From: an uncultured Clostridia bacterium
Lineage (GTDB): Bacteria; Bacillota; Clostridia; Oscillospirales; Ruminococcaceae
DNA length: 7,327 nt
NCBI GenBank assembly: GCA_947175655.1
Contig: CAMWNQ010000086.1
Location: 1-7,327, forward strand
Reading direction: 5' to 3'
The notes below the pieces were generated by a model. It saw only the letters and a list, made by a program, of their open reading frames with translations, did no database searches and was not told where the DNA came from. Below are positions 1-6,990 of the stretch, piece by piece (the first letter of the stretch is position 1; each line of letters starts with the position of its first letter). A program made the position numbers and the translations under genes.

Positions 1-1077
1 TTTGAATTCAATAACAGTAATATAAAACAGATAAGGTGTAAAGCTGATAAGGCATACAAGATTAATTAAAAGTGCAATCCACCAGTCTTTTTTATAAACA
101 AATGCCCATAAAATTGCAAAAATACAGGATATATAAAAATATCTTTCGTGCATAGACGGTAAGAAAAATACACATACCATAGAACTCCAGAGTGCCAGAA
201 GAATATATGCTTTTGTGGACGTTATTCTATTCAGAATAAAATAACAAGCACCTATTCCCAGAAAAGTCATAGTAAGAAGTATACCCATTTTTTTGAACAT
301 CTCATAATCGCCACTGATAATATAATATAAATTCGGACAGTTCATAGTAAGTGATTTATATAAATCAGTCTGTTTTGTATAAATTGAAAGAGTTTCCGAA
401 AGCCCTCTTCCAGCAATAAGTGCTGGAACAATGCTGATAAAATAAACAACCGGAACAACAAGCACATATTTTATACTCATCTTTTTTGATGCAAAATAAT
501 AAATCACTATAACCGGAAGGAAAAAAACAGCCTGTAATTTCAAAGCAAATGCAATTCCGAAACATATCATCATATTAAGATATTTTTCATTTATGAGATA
601 ATAAAGACACATTAATAAAATAGCAGTATATATGCCATCGCACTGTGCCCAGTATCCTGAATCAAGGAACGAAATCGGTGAGATTAACACTACAGACCAC
701 ACAAAAAGACCTTTTAAAGATAATATCTCTTTCTTTTTTTTAAATACAATCTTAAGGATAAAATATGCACATATATAATCAAAAATAACAGAAAGTAATT
801 TAACTTCATGTAAATTATTAAACGGAGTTTTTGCAACTATGTTAAGAAACAGCATATACAAAACATTATATTCGCCTATTTCATGACCTATTCCTTTTAA
901 ACCTTCATATTCATTAAGCTGATTAATCCAAACATTAAGAAAACATTGCCAATCACCTGACTGTGTTTCAAAAAATGCAGTTCTTATGAAAAAAGCAATA
1001 ATAGCAACAGCAATAAATCCTATAATTATAACATTTTTCTGAAAAAAATCCAGAATTTTAGTTTCTAATTTACTCAT
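1..1077 (-). CDS. Gpi18-like polytopic membrane glycosyltransferase (GT-C type), C-terminus cut off by window edge
   Basis: An open frame runs from an ATG at 1077 to the window edge with no stop, giving 359 residues; the C-terminal part lies outside. The start is supported by AGGAAG at 1087-1092, nine bases upstream. The protein is very hydrophobic, with about ten likely membrane segments, the first near residues 16-33. Motifs resemble the bacterial COG5542 (Gpi18-related mannosyltransferase) family: an acidic SGDW after the first membrane segment (Asp42), SGYWAQCDGIY at 140-150, FGIAFALKLQAVFFLP near 173-188, a CPNLY motif around 248, and LPSMHERYFY around residues 306-315. Such GT-C enzymes use a polyprenyl-linked sugar and act on the outer face of the membrane. 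The sugar and acceptor cannot be read from the sequence. It begins 21 bases after the oxidoreductase gamma gene with no promoter or terminator between, so cotranscription is likely although no functional link is apparent. The family assignment comes from recalled motifs, not a search. Confidence 0.8.
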   Translation of the reverse strand, partial: MSKLETKILDFFQKNVIIIGFIAVAIIAFFIRTAFFETQSGDWQCFLNVWINQLNEYEGLKGIGHEIGEYNVLYMLFLNIVAKTPFNNLHEVKLLSVIFDYICAYFILKIVFKKKKEILSLKGLFVWSVVLISPISFLDSGYWAQCDGIYTAILLMCLYYLINEKYLNMMICFGIAFALKLQAVFFLPVIVIYYFASKKMSIKYVLVVPVVYFISIVPALIAGRGLSETLSIYTKQTDLYKSLTMNCPNLYYIISGDYEMFKKMGILLTMTFLGIGACYFILNRITSTKAYILLALWSSMVCVFFLPSMHERYFYISCIFAILWAFVYKKDWWIALLINLVCLISFTPYLFYITVIEFK

Positions 1078-1098
1078 AATAAATATCTTCCTAAAGAA

Positions 1099-1629
1099 TT
1101 AATAATTCATACCAAGCTTTATAGCTTTTAGATTATTTTCAATGAGATGCATTTTTGATGCAGGAACTACTTTTTCAATAGCTTTTTGTATTGTATCATA
1201 ATTAAAAATACCTGTTTCTTTTATAAGCTTTCCAAGCAGTACCATATTTGAACCGCCTTTCAAATCATTTCCATCTGCAATTTCAGTAGAAGGAATATAA
1301 AAACAGTCTATATCTGTTCTATCACTTTTTGCATCTACAAGCGTTGAATCTATAAAAGCTTTTCCGCCTGATTTTACTGAATTTATAAATTTGTCATATG
1401 AAGGACCATTCATTGCTATAAGTATATCAGGAGTAAGTACAAGCGGTGAACCTATCGGTTCATCTGATATACATACTGAACAGTTAGCAGTACCGCCTCT
1501 CATTTCAGGACCGTATGAAGGAAGCCAGGAAAGTTTCTTTGAATCCATAAGACCACAATAAGCAAGAACTTTTCCGGCAAAAAGCACACCCTGACCACCA
1601 AATCCGGCAAGAAGTATTTCTGTTGTCAT
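1099..1629 (-). CDS. 2-oxoacid:ferredoxin oxidoreductase, gamma subunit (VOR/KOR type)
   Basis: This 176-residue protein has the normal length and opening of the gamma subunit of pyruvate/2-oxoacid ferredoxin oxidoreductases. It starts with TEILLAGFGGQGV (GFGGQGV at residues 9-15), followed by the conserved SWLPSYGPEMRGGTANCSV region near 34-52 and a late GGSNMVLLGKL segment. In known structures this domain contacts the alpha/beta core and helps form the CoA-binding site; it carries no Fe-S motif. The ATG at 1629 shares one base with the beta stop codon (TAATG), which implies translational coupling and fixes the start. Gene order delta, alpha, beta, gamma shows that it is the last subunit of a four-subunit enzyme. 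The substrate (2-oxoisovalerate-type branched-chain acids or 2-oxoglutarate) cannot be settled from this subunit. Confidence 0.93.
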   Translation of the reverse strand: MTTEILLAGFGGQGVLFAGKVLAYCGLMDSKKLSWLPSYGPEMRGGTANCSVCISDEPIGSPLVLTPDILIAMNGPSYDKFINSVKSGGKAFIDSTLVDAKSDRTDIDCFYIPSTEIADGNDLKGGSNMVLLGKLIKETGIFNYDTIQKAIEKVVPASKMHLIENNLKAIKLGMNY

Positions 1630-2384
1630 TACTTTTCACCTTCCTTTGTAGTAACATCTTTATAAACTCCTAAAGGATAATAAGGAATCATTTCTTTTTG
1701 AAGTCTCTTTATTGCATCTACCGGAGAAAGTCCCCAGTTTGTCGGACAGGTTGAAAGAACTTCTACAATGGAAAGACCTCTTTTTTCCTTTTGATTTTCA
1801 AAAGCTTTTCTTATAGCCTCTTTAGCTTCTTTTATATGCTTTACTGTATCAACAGCTACTCTCTGTGCAAGAGCTGTGCCAGTAAGTGTTGATATAAGTT
1901 CACATACTCTTACAGGATAGCCTGCAAGTTCAGGGTCACGTCCGAAAGGAGTTGTCTGTGTAACTTGTCCTGGGATAGTAGTTGGAGCCATCTGTCCGCC
2001 AGTCATACCATAAATAGTATTATTTATAAATATAATTACAATGTTTTCGCCTCTTGCACCGACGTGTACAGTTTCGGCAGTACCAATAGCAGCAAGGTCA
2101 CCATCACCCTGATATGTAAATACAAATTTATCAGGATTGGTTCTTTTCACACCTGTTGCAACAGCAGGAGCACGCCCGTGAGGTGCTTCAATCATATCAC
2201 AGCCGAAATAATCATATGACATTACCGCACAGCCTACAGGACATACACCTATTGTATCACCTTCGATACCCATTTCATCTATAACTTCACATACAAGACG
2301 ATGTACTATACCATGTGAACAACCAGGACAGTAATGCATAGGCACATCAAGAAGTGAATCAGGTCTTTTAAATACTACAGGCAT
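1629..2384 (-). CDS. 2-oxoacid:ferredoxin oxidoreductase, beta subunit (TPP-binding)
   Basis: The 251-residue protein is the thiamine pyrophosphate-binding half of the enzyme. It contains HYCPGCSHG near 18-25 and the TPP/Mg signature GDGD at 93-96, followed by N121-N122 and YGMTGGQ at 125-131. Cysteines 19 and 22, one near 48-52 and C213 in the CPTNWG stretch sit where related beta subunits bind a proximal [4Fe-4S] cluster; the cluster is inferred from the family. It would form the active site with alpha, decarboxylate the 2-oxoacid and pass two electrons through Fe-S clusters to ferredoxin. The YGMTGGQ and FGRDPE features fit VOR/KOR-type enzymes better than pyruvate-specific ones. Its ATG shares one base with the alpha stop (TGATG), and its stop shares one base with the gamma start, so three subunits are translationally coupled. 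Length is normal and no expected motif is missing. Confidence 0.94.
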   Translation of the reverse strand: MPVVFKRPDSLLDVPMHYCPGCSHGIVHRLVCEVIDEMGIEGDTIGVCPVGCAVMSYDYFGCDMIEAPHGRAPAVATGVKRTNPDKFVFTYQGDGDLAAIGTAETVHVGARGENIVIIFINNTIYGMTGGQMAPTTIPGQVTQTTPFGRDPELAGYPVRVCELISTLTGTALAQRVAVDTVKHIKEAKEAIRKAFENQKEKRGLSIVEVLSTCPTNWGLSPVDAIKRLQKEMIPYYPLGVYKDVTTKEGEK

Positions 2385-3442
2385 CAGATTTTTCCTCCAA
2401 TCTTTTTAATCTGCTCAAGAACTTCAACAGGAGTCGGAATTACTCCACCTGTTCTTCCAAAGAATGATACAGGCTTTGAACAGTTTATAGCAAGCTTTAC
2501 ATCATCTATCATCTGTCCTTTTGACATCTCCACACAAAGAAGTTCTGATGCATTTTTACAAGCCTTATTGAGTTCCTTAACAGGAAAAGGCCATAATGTC
2601 TTAGGTCTGAACATACCAGCTTTTATACCGGCTTCTCTTGCTGAATTTACAGCTGATTTTACTATTCTTGCAGATGCACCATATGCACATACGAGGATAT
2701 CACAGTCATCAGTAAGATAAAGTTCTGCATCAGTTTCATTTTCTTTTATAATTTCATATCTTTTAAAGCGTTCATTTACCTTATCTTCAAGTTCATTTGC
2801 CTGAAGATAGAGTGAGTTTATTACATGATGTTCACGCTTGTTTCCGTGTCCGCAGGCAGCCCATGAACTTTTATCAACAGAATCAGGATTGATTTCAGGG
2901 AATGATACAGGTTCCATCATCTGACCAAGAAGACCATCAGCTAAAATCATTGCAGGTATTCTGTATTTATCGGCAGTATCAAAAGCTTTTACAACCATAT
3001 CAACCATTTCCTGAACAGAACAAGGAGCAAATACAAGAACATGAAAATCTCCGTGACCCATTGCCCTTGTAGCCTGCCAGTAATCCGCCTGTGAAGGTTG
3101 AATTCCTCCAAGTCCTGGGCCTCCTCTTTGAACATTTATAATAAGTGCCGGAACATCAGAACCAGCAAGATATGAAATACCTTCTGATTTAAGCGATACC
3201 CCCGGAGATGAAGATGATGTCATAGCACGTACACCAGTAGATGCAGCACCAAGAACCATATTTATAGCAGCGATTTCAGATTCAGCCTGAAGAAATACAC
3301 CGCCTGCCTTATGCATACGTTTAGCCATATATGCTGAAAGCTCTGTTTGAGGAGTAATCGGATAACCGAAAAAACATTTACATCCTGCTCTTATAGCAGC
3401 TTCAGCAAGAGCCTCATTACCTTTCATTAAACTTCTTTCCAA
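2384..3442 (-). CDS. vorB: 2-oxoacid:ferredoxin oxidoreductase, alpha subunit (VorB/KorA-like), TTG start
   Basis: The 352-residue protein matches the usual size of alpha subunits annotated VorB (3-methyl-2-oxobutanoate:ferredoxin oxidoreductase) in Clostridia. It shows GYPITPQTE at 26-34, LQAESEIAAINMVLGAA at 51-67 (the Glu region that activates TPP), TSSSSPGVSLKSEG at 75-88, GGPGLGGIQPSQAD at 107-120, and a C-terminal transketolase-like domain with MFRPKTLWPFP at 277-287. The start is a TTG at 3440-3442: GAAAGGAG at 3453-3460 is spaced ten bases from it, whereas the in-frame ATG at 3425-3427 is about 25 bases away and would remove the conserved N-terminal residues before MKGNE. The ferredoxin subunit lies 44 bases upstream and the beta gene overlaps by one base. 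VOR versus KOR cannot be decided without a phylogeny, so the symbol is tentative. Confidence 0.92.
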   Translation of the reverse strand: MERSLMKGNEALAEAAIRAGCKCFFGYPITPQTELSAYMAKRMHKAGGVFLQAESEIAAINMVLGAASTGVRAMTSSSSPGVSLKSEGISYLAGSDVPALIINVQRGGPGLGGIQPSQADYWQATRAMGHGDFHVLVFAPCSVQEMVDMVVKAFDTADKYRIPAMILADGLLGQMMEPVSFPEINPDSVDKSSWAACGHGNKREHHVINSLYLQANELEDKVNERFKRYEIIKENETDAELYLTDDCDILVCAYGASARIVKSAVNSAREAGIKAGMFRPKTLWPFPVKELNKACKNASELLCVEMSKGQMIDDVKLAINCSKPVSFFGRTGGVIPTPVEVLEQIKKIGGKI

Positions 3443-3452
3443 AGTCTAACAA

Positions 3453-3460
3453 CTCCTTTC
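3453..3460 (-). promoter_or_regulatory. Ribosome binding site that fixes the TTG start of the alpha subunit
   Basis: The minus strand reads GAAAGGAG here, ten bases before the TTG at 3440-3442. No comparable site lies at a suitable distance from the next in-frame ATG at 3425-3427, so the weaker start codon is the supported one. Confidence 0.75.
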
Positions 3461-3486
3461 AATAATCTAAATAAATAATAACCATC

Positions 3487-3693
3487 TTATTTTTCGACCG
3501 TAATTGCACAGTCAGGACACATTACAGCACAGATAGCACATCCTATACAACTCAAAGGCTGAGTACATACAGCATAGAAATAACCTTTTTTATTGCGGTT
3601 TTCTTTCTGAATTTCAATAATTTTTTTAGGACATACAGCAGTACATAATCCACAGCCCTTACAGCGTTCAGATTCAACAGTTGTCTTAACCAT
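3487..3693 (-). CDS. 8Fe ferredoxin-type delta subunit of the 2-oxoacid oxidoreductase
   Basis: This 68-residue protein is a two-[4Fe-4S] ferredoxin. The first cluster motif uses C11, C14, C17 and C21 followed by Pro; the second uses C49, C52, C55 and C59 followed by Pro. Two more cysteines, C43 and C62, lie beside the second motif and need not be ligands. The spacer between the motifs carries a basic stretch (residues 30-37), typical of delta subunits of VOR/KOR enzymes rather than free electron-carrier ferredoxins. It would pass electrons from the TPP active site of the beta subunit to soluble ferredoxin. The ATG follows AAAGGAG at 3702-3708 by eight bases. It lies 44 bases from each neighbour, between the P-loop ATPase gene and the alpha gene, and is probably in the same transcript. 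It could be called vorD or korD according to the true substrate. Confidence 0.92.
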   Translation of the reverse strand: MVKTTVESERCKGCGLCTAVCPKKIIEIQKENRNKKGYFYAVCTQPLSCIGCAICAVMCPDCAITVEK

Positions 3694-3737
3694 TTCAGCA
3701 TCTCCTTTCTTTTTAGTATTTGCTTGATATTATTCTT

Positions 3738-4400
3738 TTAATTTCTTTCCCAGAAAGGCTTTACATATATTTTTATGGGCATCAAATCCTCTATTTCACA
3801 AAATTCAGCAACTTCTTCAGGACAGGTAGAATACATAAGCGGAATACCAGCCTTTAAAGCTGTTTCTGAAGCAAATTCAAGAGAATCTTCAATTGTTTCC
3901 AATGTTGTTTCATTTCCAAGATTGGAATTATTAACTATAGCTGTATGCTTCATACGGGATGCACTTTCAATTTCATACATAAGTTCCAAAGTTTCATCAG
4001 GAGTTTTAGTAAGATAACGATAGGAATTTATAACATAAATCATTTCTATATCTTCCTGAAATTTTTCAAGAGCTTTTGCATATCTTCCTAAAGCAACCGC
4101 ACCGGCATCATCACCGCCGACATCAATAACAATATAATCGTCAGACATAGCAAGCTGTTCAAGGTCAAAGCTTAAGGCAGGAATATCAAGATTTGAATTT
4201 GCATATTCAGGCATAACAATTTTTATATCATTCTCATCAAATAAATCTTTAAAATCTGCTGTTCTGAAATAAGGATTTACAATATCAAGGTCAACAACAC
4301 ATACAGATTTACCCTGATTTTTGATATTTATTGCAATATTTACAGAAAGATTTGTTTTTCCTGCACCGTAATGACCTGTAACAATAGTAATTTTTTTCAT
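3738..4400 (-). CDS. P-loop ATPase of the MinD/ParA/CooC (SIMIBI) class, role unknown
   Basis: Residues are numbered from an ATG at 4412, the longest frame (224 residues). The Walker A motif is GHYGAGKT at 13-20, lacking the KGG opening of standard ParA/MinD proteins. A Walker A'-like VVDLDIVNPYFRT follows at 39-51, a Walker B-like VIDVGGDDAG at 95-104, and NNSNLG at 161-166. There is no CxxC pair or DNA-binding domain, so neither an Mrp/NBP35 scaffold nor a chromosome partitioner is supported. The start is ambiguous: the 4412 ATG lies only one base from AAGGA (4414-4418), the 4406 ATG is seven bases from it, and the 4400 ATG is six bases from GGAG (4407-4410). I chose 4400 because it gives the natural opening MKKITIVTG. 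The gene heads the ferredoxin oxidoreductase cluster. By analogy with CooC-type proteins it may help mature or load the enzyme, but this is inference. Such proteins are sometimes annotated as cobyrinic acid synthase-like. Confidence 0.85.
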   Translation of the reverse strand: MKKITIVTGHYGAGKTNLSVNIAINIKNQGKSVCVVDLDIVNPYFRTADFKDLFDENDIKIVMPEYANSNLDIPALSFDLEQLAMSDDYIVIDVGGDDAGAVALGRYAKALEKFQEDIEMIYVINSYRYLTKTPDETLELMYEIESASRMKHTAIVNNSNLGNETTLETIEDSLEFASETALKAGIPLMYSTCPEEVAEFCEIEDLMPIKIYVKPFWERN

Positions 4401-4432
4401 AAACATCTCCATATCCTTTTTTCATTTTAAGC

Positions 4433-4493
4433 AAAAAAGCCAGAATATTTTTTAAGCCCTGTGAAAAAACACAAGGCTTTTTAAATTATTCTG
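4433..4493 (-). terminator. Hairpin with T-tract behind guaB (terminator or attenuator)
   Basis: On the minus strand an inner stem of ten pairs (one of them G-T) joins 4470-4479 to 4454-4463 around a six-base T loop. An outer seven-pair stem CAGAATA/TATTCTG joins 4487-4493 to 4441-4447, with an AT-rich, partly pairing segment between. GC and six T residues (4433-4438) follow the outer stem, as in a Rho-independent terminator. It starts about 13 bases after the guaB stop. In the plus direction it also has five Ts after the inner stem, but no plus-strand gene feeds it. It ends about 20-30 bases before the ATPase start, leaving no room for a separate promoter behind it. Confidence 0.7.
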
Positions 4494-4505
4494 ATTCAAT
4501 ATATA

Positions 4506-5978
4506 TTATATCTGTACAGAATAATTAGGAGCTTCCTTAGTTATATAAATATCATGAGGGTGACTCTCTTTAAGACCTGCACCAGTAATTCTTATAAATT
4601 TAGCTTTTTCGTGAAGCTTAGGAATATCCTGGCAGCCACAGTAGCCCATACCTGAACGGATACCGCCTACAAGCTGGAATATTGTATCAGCAACAGTTCC
4701 CTTGTAAGGTACACGACCTTCAACGCCTTCCGGAACAAGCTTCTTAGCACCTTCTTGAAAATATCTGTCTTTTGAACCGCACGCCATAGCTCCAAGACTG
4801 CCCATACCTCTGTATACTTTGAACTGTCTTCCCTGATATATTTCAGTTTCACCCGGAGCTTCTTCACAGCCTGCAAGAAGTGAACCAAGCATTACAACGT
4901 CAGCACCAGCTGCAAGAGCCTTTACAATGTCACCTGAATATTTTATACCACCATCTGCAATAACAGGAATATTATATTTCTGAGCAACACAAGCAACATC
5001 ATATACTGCTGTAATCTGAGGTACACCTATACCAGCTACAACACGTGTTGTACAGATTGAACCTGGTCCTATACCAACTTTAAGACAGTCAGCACCAGCT
5101 TCTATGAGAGCTTCAGCAGCTTCAGCAGTAGCAATATTACCAGCAATAACAGGAGTATTAGGGAATGCTTCTTTAACCATTTTAAGACATTTTATAATAT
5201 TTGCACTGTGTCCGTGTGCAGAATCAAGTACAAGAACATCAACCTGAGCATCAATAAGTGCTTTAGCTCTTTCAAGAACATTTGCAGTTACGCCTATTGC
5301 TGCACCACAAAGAAGTCTGCCATTATTGTCTCTTGCAGAATTAGGATACTGTACTGATTTTTCTATATCCTTTATAGTTATAAGACCCTTCAAATATCCG
5401 CCTTCATCAACAATAGGAAGTTTTTCGATTTTATGTGAACGGAGAATTTCCTGTGCTTCTGCAAGAGTTGTTCCTACAGGAGCAGTGATGAGATTTTCTT
5501 TCGTCATAACTTCTGAAATTTTGGCATTGTAATCTGTGAGGAATCTCATATCACGGTTAGTGATAATACCTGCAAGCTTACCTTTTGTATCGACAATAGG
5601 AACACCTGAAATTTTATATTTTCCCATAAGTTCATCAGCATCAGCCACTATATGGTCTTCTGTAAGAGAAAAAGGATTTACAATAACGCCGTTTTCTGAA
5701 CGTTTAACCTTATCTACCTCATCAGCCTGCTGTTCAATTGTCATATTTTTGTGAATGATACCAATTCCGCCTTCTCTTGCAATAGCAATAGCCATTTCAG
5801 CACCAGTAACTGTATCCATAGCAGCAGTCATAATTGGTGTATTAAGTCTTACATTTCCGGCAAGACGTGTTCCGAGTTTAATCATATTAGGGGTAACATC
5901 GGATTCAGCCGGAATCAAAAGTACATCATCAAATGTAAGACCTTCCTTCTGAAATTTACTGTTTATATCAGTAAGCAT
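4506..5978 (-). CDS. guaB: IMP dehydrogenase
   Basis: This cytosolic enzyme oxidises IMP to XMP with NAD+, the committed step of GMP synthesis. The 490-residue length is normal for bacteria. The opening GLTFDDVLLIPAES (13-26) begins the TIM barrel. A Bateman module of two CBS domains lies at about 95-210, after which the barrel resumes at RLLCGAAIGV (221-230). Visible active-site parts are LDSAHGHS (251-258, NAD site), the catalytic loop GPGSICTTR with C309, the ADGG of the IMP phosphate site (341-344), the YRGMGSLGAM segment (389-398), and the mobile-flap R405-Y406. The GVEGRVPYKG and GGIRSGMGYCG segments complete the C-terminal part. The ATG follows AAGGAGG (5987-5993) by eight bases. A near-perfect promoter lies just upstream, so guaB has its own transcript. 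No guanine riboswitch fits in the short leader. The downstream hairpin separates it from the ATPase/oxidoreductase cluster. Confidence 0.98.
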   Translation of the reverse strand: MLTDINSKFQKEGLTFDDVLLIPAESDVTPNMIKLGTRLAGNVRLNTPIMTAAMDTVTGAEMAIAIAREGGIGIIHKNMTIEQQADEVDKVKRSENGVIVNPFSLTEDHIVADADELMGKYKISGVPIVDTKGKLAGIITNRDMRFLTDYNAKISEVMTKENLITAPVGTTLAEAQEILRSHKIEKLPIVDEGGYLKGLITIKDIEKSVQYPNSARDNNGRLLCGAAIGVTANVLERAKALIDAQVDVLVLDSAHGHSANIIKCLKMVKEAFPNTPVIAGNIATAEAAEALIEAGADCLKVGIGPGSICTTRVVAGIGVPQITAVYDVACVAQKYNIPVIADGGIKYSGDIVKALAAGADVVMLGSLLAGCEEAPGETEIYQGRQFKVYRGMGSLGAMACGSKDRYFQEGAKKLVPEGVEGRVPYKGTVADTIFQLVGGIRSGMGYCGCQDIPKLHEKAKFIRITGAGLKESHPHDIYITKEAPNYSVQI

Positions 5979-6013
5979 AAAAAATTCCTCCTTGATAAGT
6001 GTTTATTACTACA

Positions 6014-6042
6014 ATAATACCAATTTTACGACAAAATGTCAA
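6014..6042 (-). promoter_or_regulatory. Sigma-A promoter of guaB
   Basis: The minus strand has a perfect -35 TTGACA (6037-6042), a 17-base spacer, and a -10 TATTAT (6014-6019, one mismatch to TATAAT). Transcription would start near 6007, about 29 bases before the guaB ATG. The spacer contains a small inverted repeat, ATTTT-N5-AAAAT (6023-6037), that could be an operator but may be chance in AT-rich DNA. Confidence 0.88.
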
Positions 6043-6133
6043 GAGATTAACTACTCCGACATCAACGAAATTAATTAATCAATATCATATGTATTTAGTA
6101 ACATTGAACAACAAAAAATCTTTCAGATATCAT

Positions 6134-6763
6134 TTAAAGAACATAAGGCTGACCGTCTATTGTATAAATATAAATCTGCTGACTTCCGACTTTTTCAGTA
6201 AGCGATATTTCTTCGCCATCAGATACACATATAATATCAGCCTCAATAAGTTTGCGGTTCTCTATTTTCGGTGTAATATCCTTACCGTTGTGTTCCAATG
6301 ATTTATTAATAACATTGTCTATTTTATCAAAATAGGTGTATACATCTTTATCCTCTTCAGTAACACATTTTACAATCTTGATATTTTTGAAACTGTAATT
6401 ACTTGAATCCACAACATTACCCATAGTATCATAATTTGATTGGAGCATATCCTTGACAGCAGGAAATTCAAATGAATCAGCAAGATATTCAAGATAATCC
6501 GGATAAGATGAATTTTTAGCAAGTTCTTCATCTTGTTTTTCTATGGAATAATAATAATTAACTACAGCCTTTACTTCATCAGCCGTCAGAAAATGACTGT
6601 CAAACTCAATAGGAAAAGGCAGTCCCTCACTGTTTACCATCATAGAAGCACCATACTCAATTTTTACAGAACCTTTTTTATTATCACCACAGCCTGTCAT
6701 TAAAGACATTCCAAAAATCATTGTCAAAGCCGTAACGAAACTTAAAGCCTTTTTTAAAATCAT
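6134..6763 (-). CDS. Predicted lipoprotein of unknown function
   Basis: The 209-residue protein opens with a lipoprotein signal peptide: MILKK, a hydrophobic stretch at about 6-22, and a lipobox MTGC with the acylated Cys at 25, so it should be anchored on the outer face of the cell membrane. I do not recognise the family. The mature part is acidic and rich in Asn, Asp and Tyr. A probable helical region at about 60-115 (ADEVKAVVNYYYSIEKQDEE and onward) is followed by likely beta strands and an end reading YIYTIDGQPYVL. That order resembles NTF2-like lipoproteins, but this is only a fold guess. The ATG is preceded at nine bases by AAAGGAAG (6773-6780), and a perfect promoter stands upstream. 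It lies 155 bases before guaB on the same strand. Only a weak hairpin follows its stop, so some read-through into guaB is possible. Nothing in the neighbourhood points to a function. Confidence 0.85.
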   Translation of the reverse strand: MILKKALSFVTALTMIFGMSLMTGCGDNKKGSVKIEYGASMMVNSEGLPFPIEFDSHFLTADEVKAVVNYYYSIEKQDEELAKNSSYPDYLEYLADSFEFPAVKDMLQSNYDTMGNVVDSSNYSFKNIKIVKCVTEEDKDVYTYFDKIDNVINKSLEHNGKDITPKIENRKLIEADIICVSDGEEISLTEKVGSQQIYIYTIDGQPYVL

Positions 6764-6807
6764 ATTAAATTACTTCCTTTTTATTTTATTTTTTTTATAT
6801 AAATATA

Positions 6808-6836
6808 ATTATAATGGATAGACTGTATTATGTCAA
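6808..6836 (-). promoter_or_regulatory. Perfect-consensus sigma-A promoter of the lipoprotein gene
   Basis: On the minus strand TTGACA (6831-6836) and TATAAT (6808-6813) are separated by exactly 17 bases, matching consensus in both hexamers. The predicted start near 6801 leaves a leader of roughly 38 bases before the ATG at 6763. It faces away from the tRNA-Pro promoter; the intervening stretch 6837-6940 is very AT-rich and shows no gene or clear repeat. Confidence 0.88.
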
Positions 6837-6940
6837 GAAATTTTTTTAATATTCAAAAAATGGCAGTTTGTATATTATATATATTTTTTTGTAAATATAA
6901 GCTTAATTTTGTAGATTTTACACGAATTTTAAAAATACTA

Positions 6941-6969
6941 TTGACTTTTGAATTTATCTGTGATATACT
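6941..6969 (+). promoter_or_regulatory. Sigma-A promoter of tRNA-Pro
   Basis: TTGACT (6941-6946), a 17-base spacer and TATACT (6964-6969) give one mismatch per hexamer. Transcription would begin near 6976, about 15 bases before the mature tRNA. Confidence 0.85.
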
Positions 6970-6990
6970 AATAAAGCTGGTTGAAGAGAA

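Noticed and set aside
365..565. Minus-strand frame of 66 residues rich in Cys
   Set aside because: It lies in another frame inside the membrane glycosyltransferase gene, whose own frame is open throughout and carries family motifs.
3443..3737. Equal 44-base gaps on both sides of the ferredoxin gene, as a possible repeat
   Set aside because: The two gaps share only the ribosome binding site; the rest of their sequences do not match.
5979..6013. Possible guanine riboswitch ahead of guaB
   Set aside because: The predicted leader is only about 29 bases, too short for a purine aptamer plus expression platform.
5326..6017. Several plus-strand frames opposite guaB
   Set aside because: They are antisense shadows of a clearly conserved gene and lack ribosome binding sites and recognisable domains.
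6115..6133. Terminator after the lipoprotein gene (ATCT-GAA-AGAT plus T-tract on the minus strand)
   Set aside because: A four-pair AT-rich stem with a three-base loop is too weak to call, although the T-tract is real.
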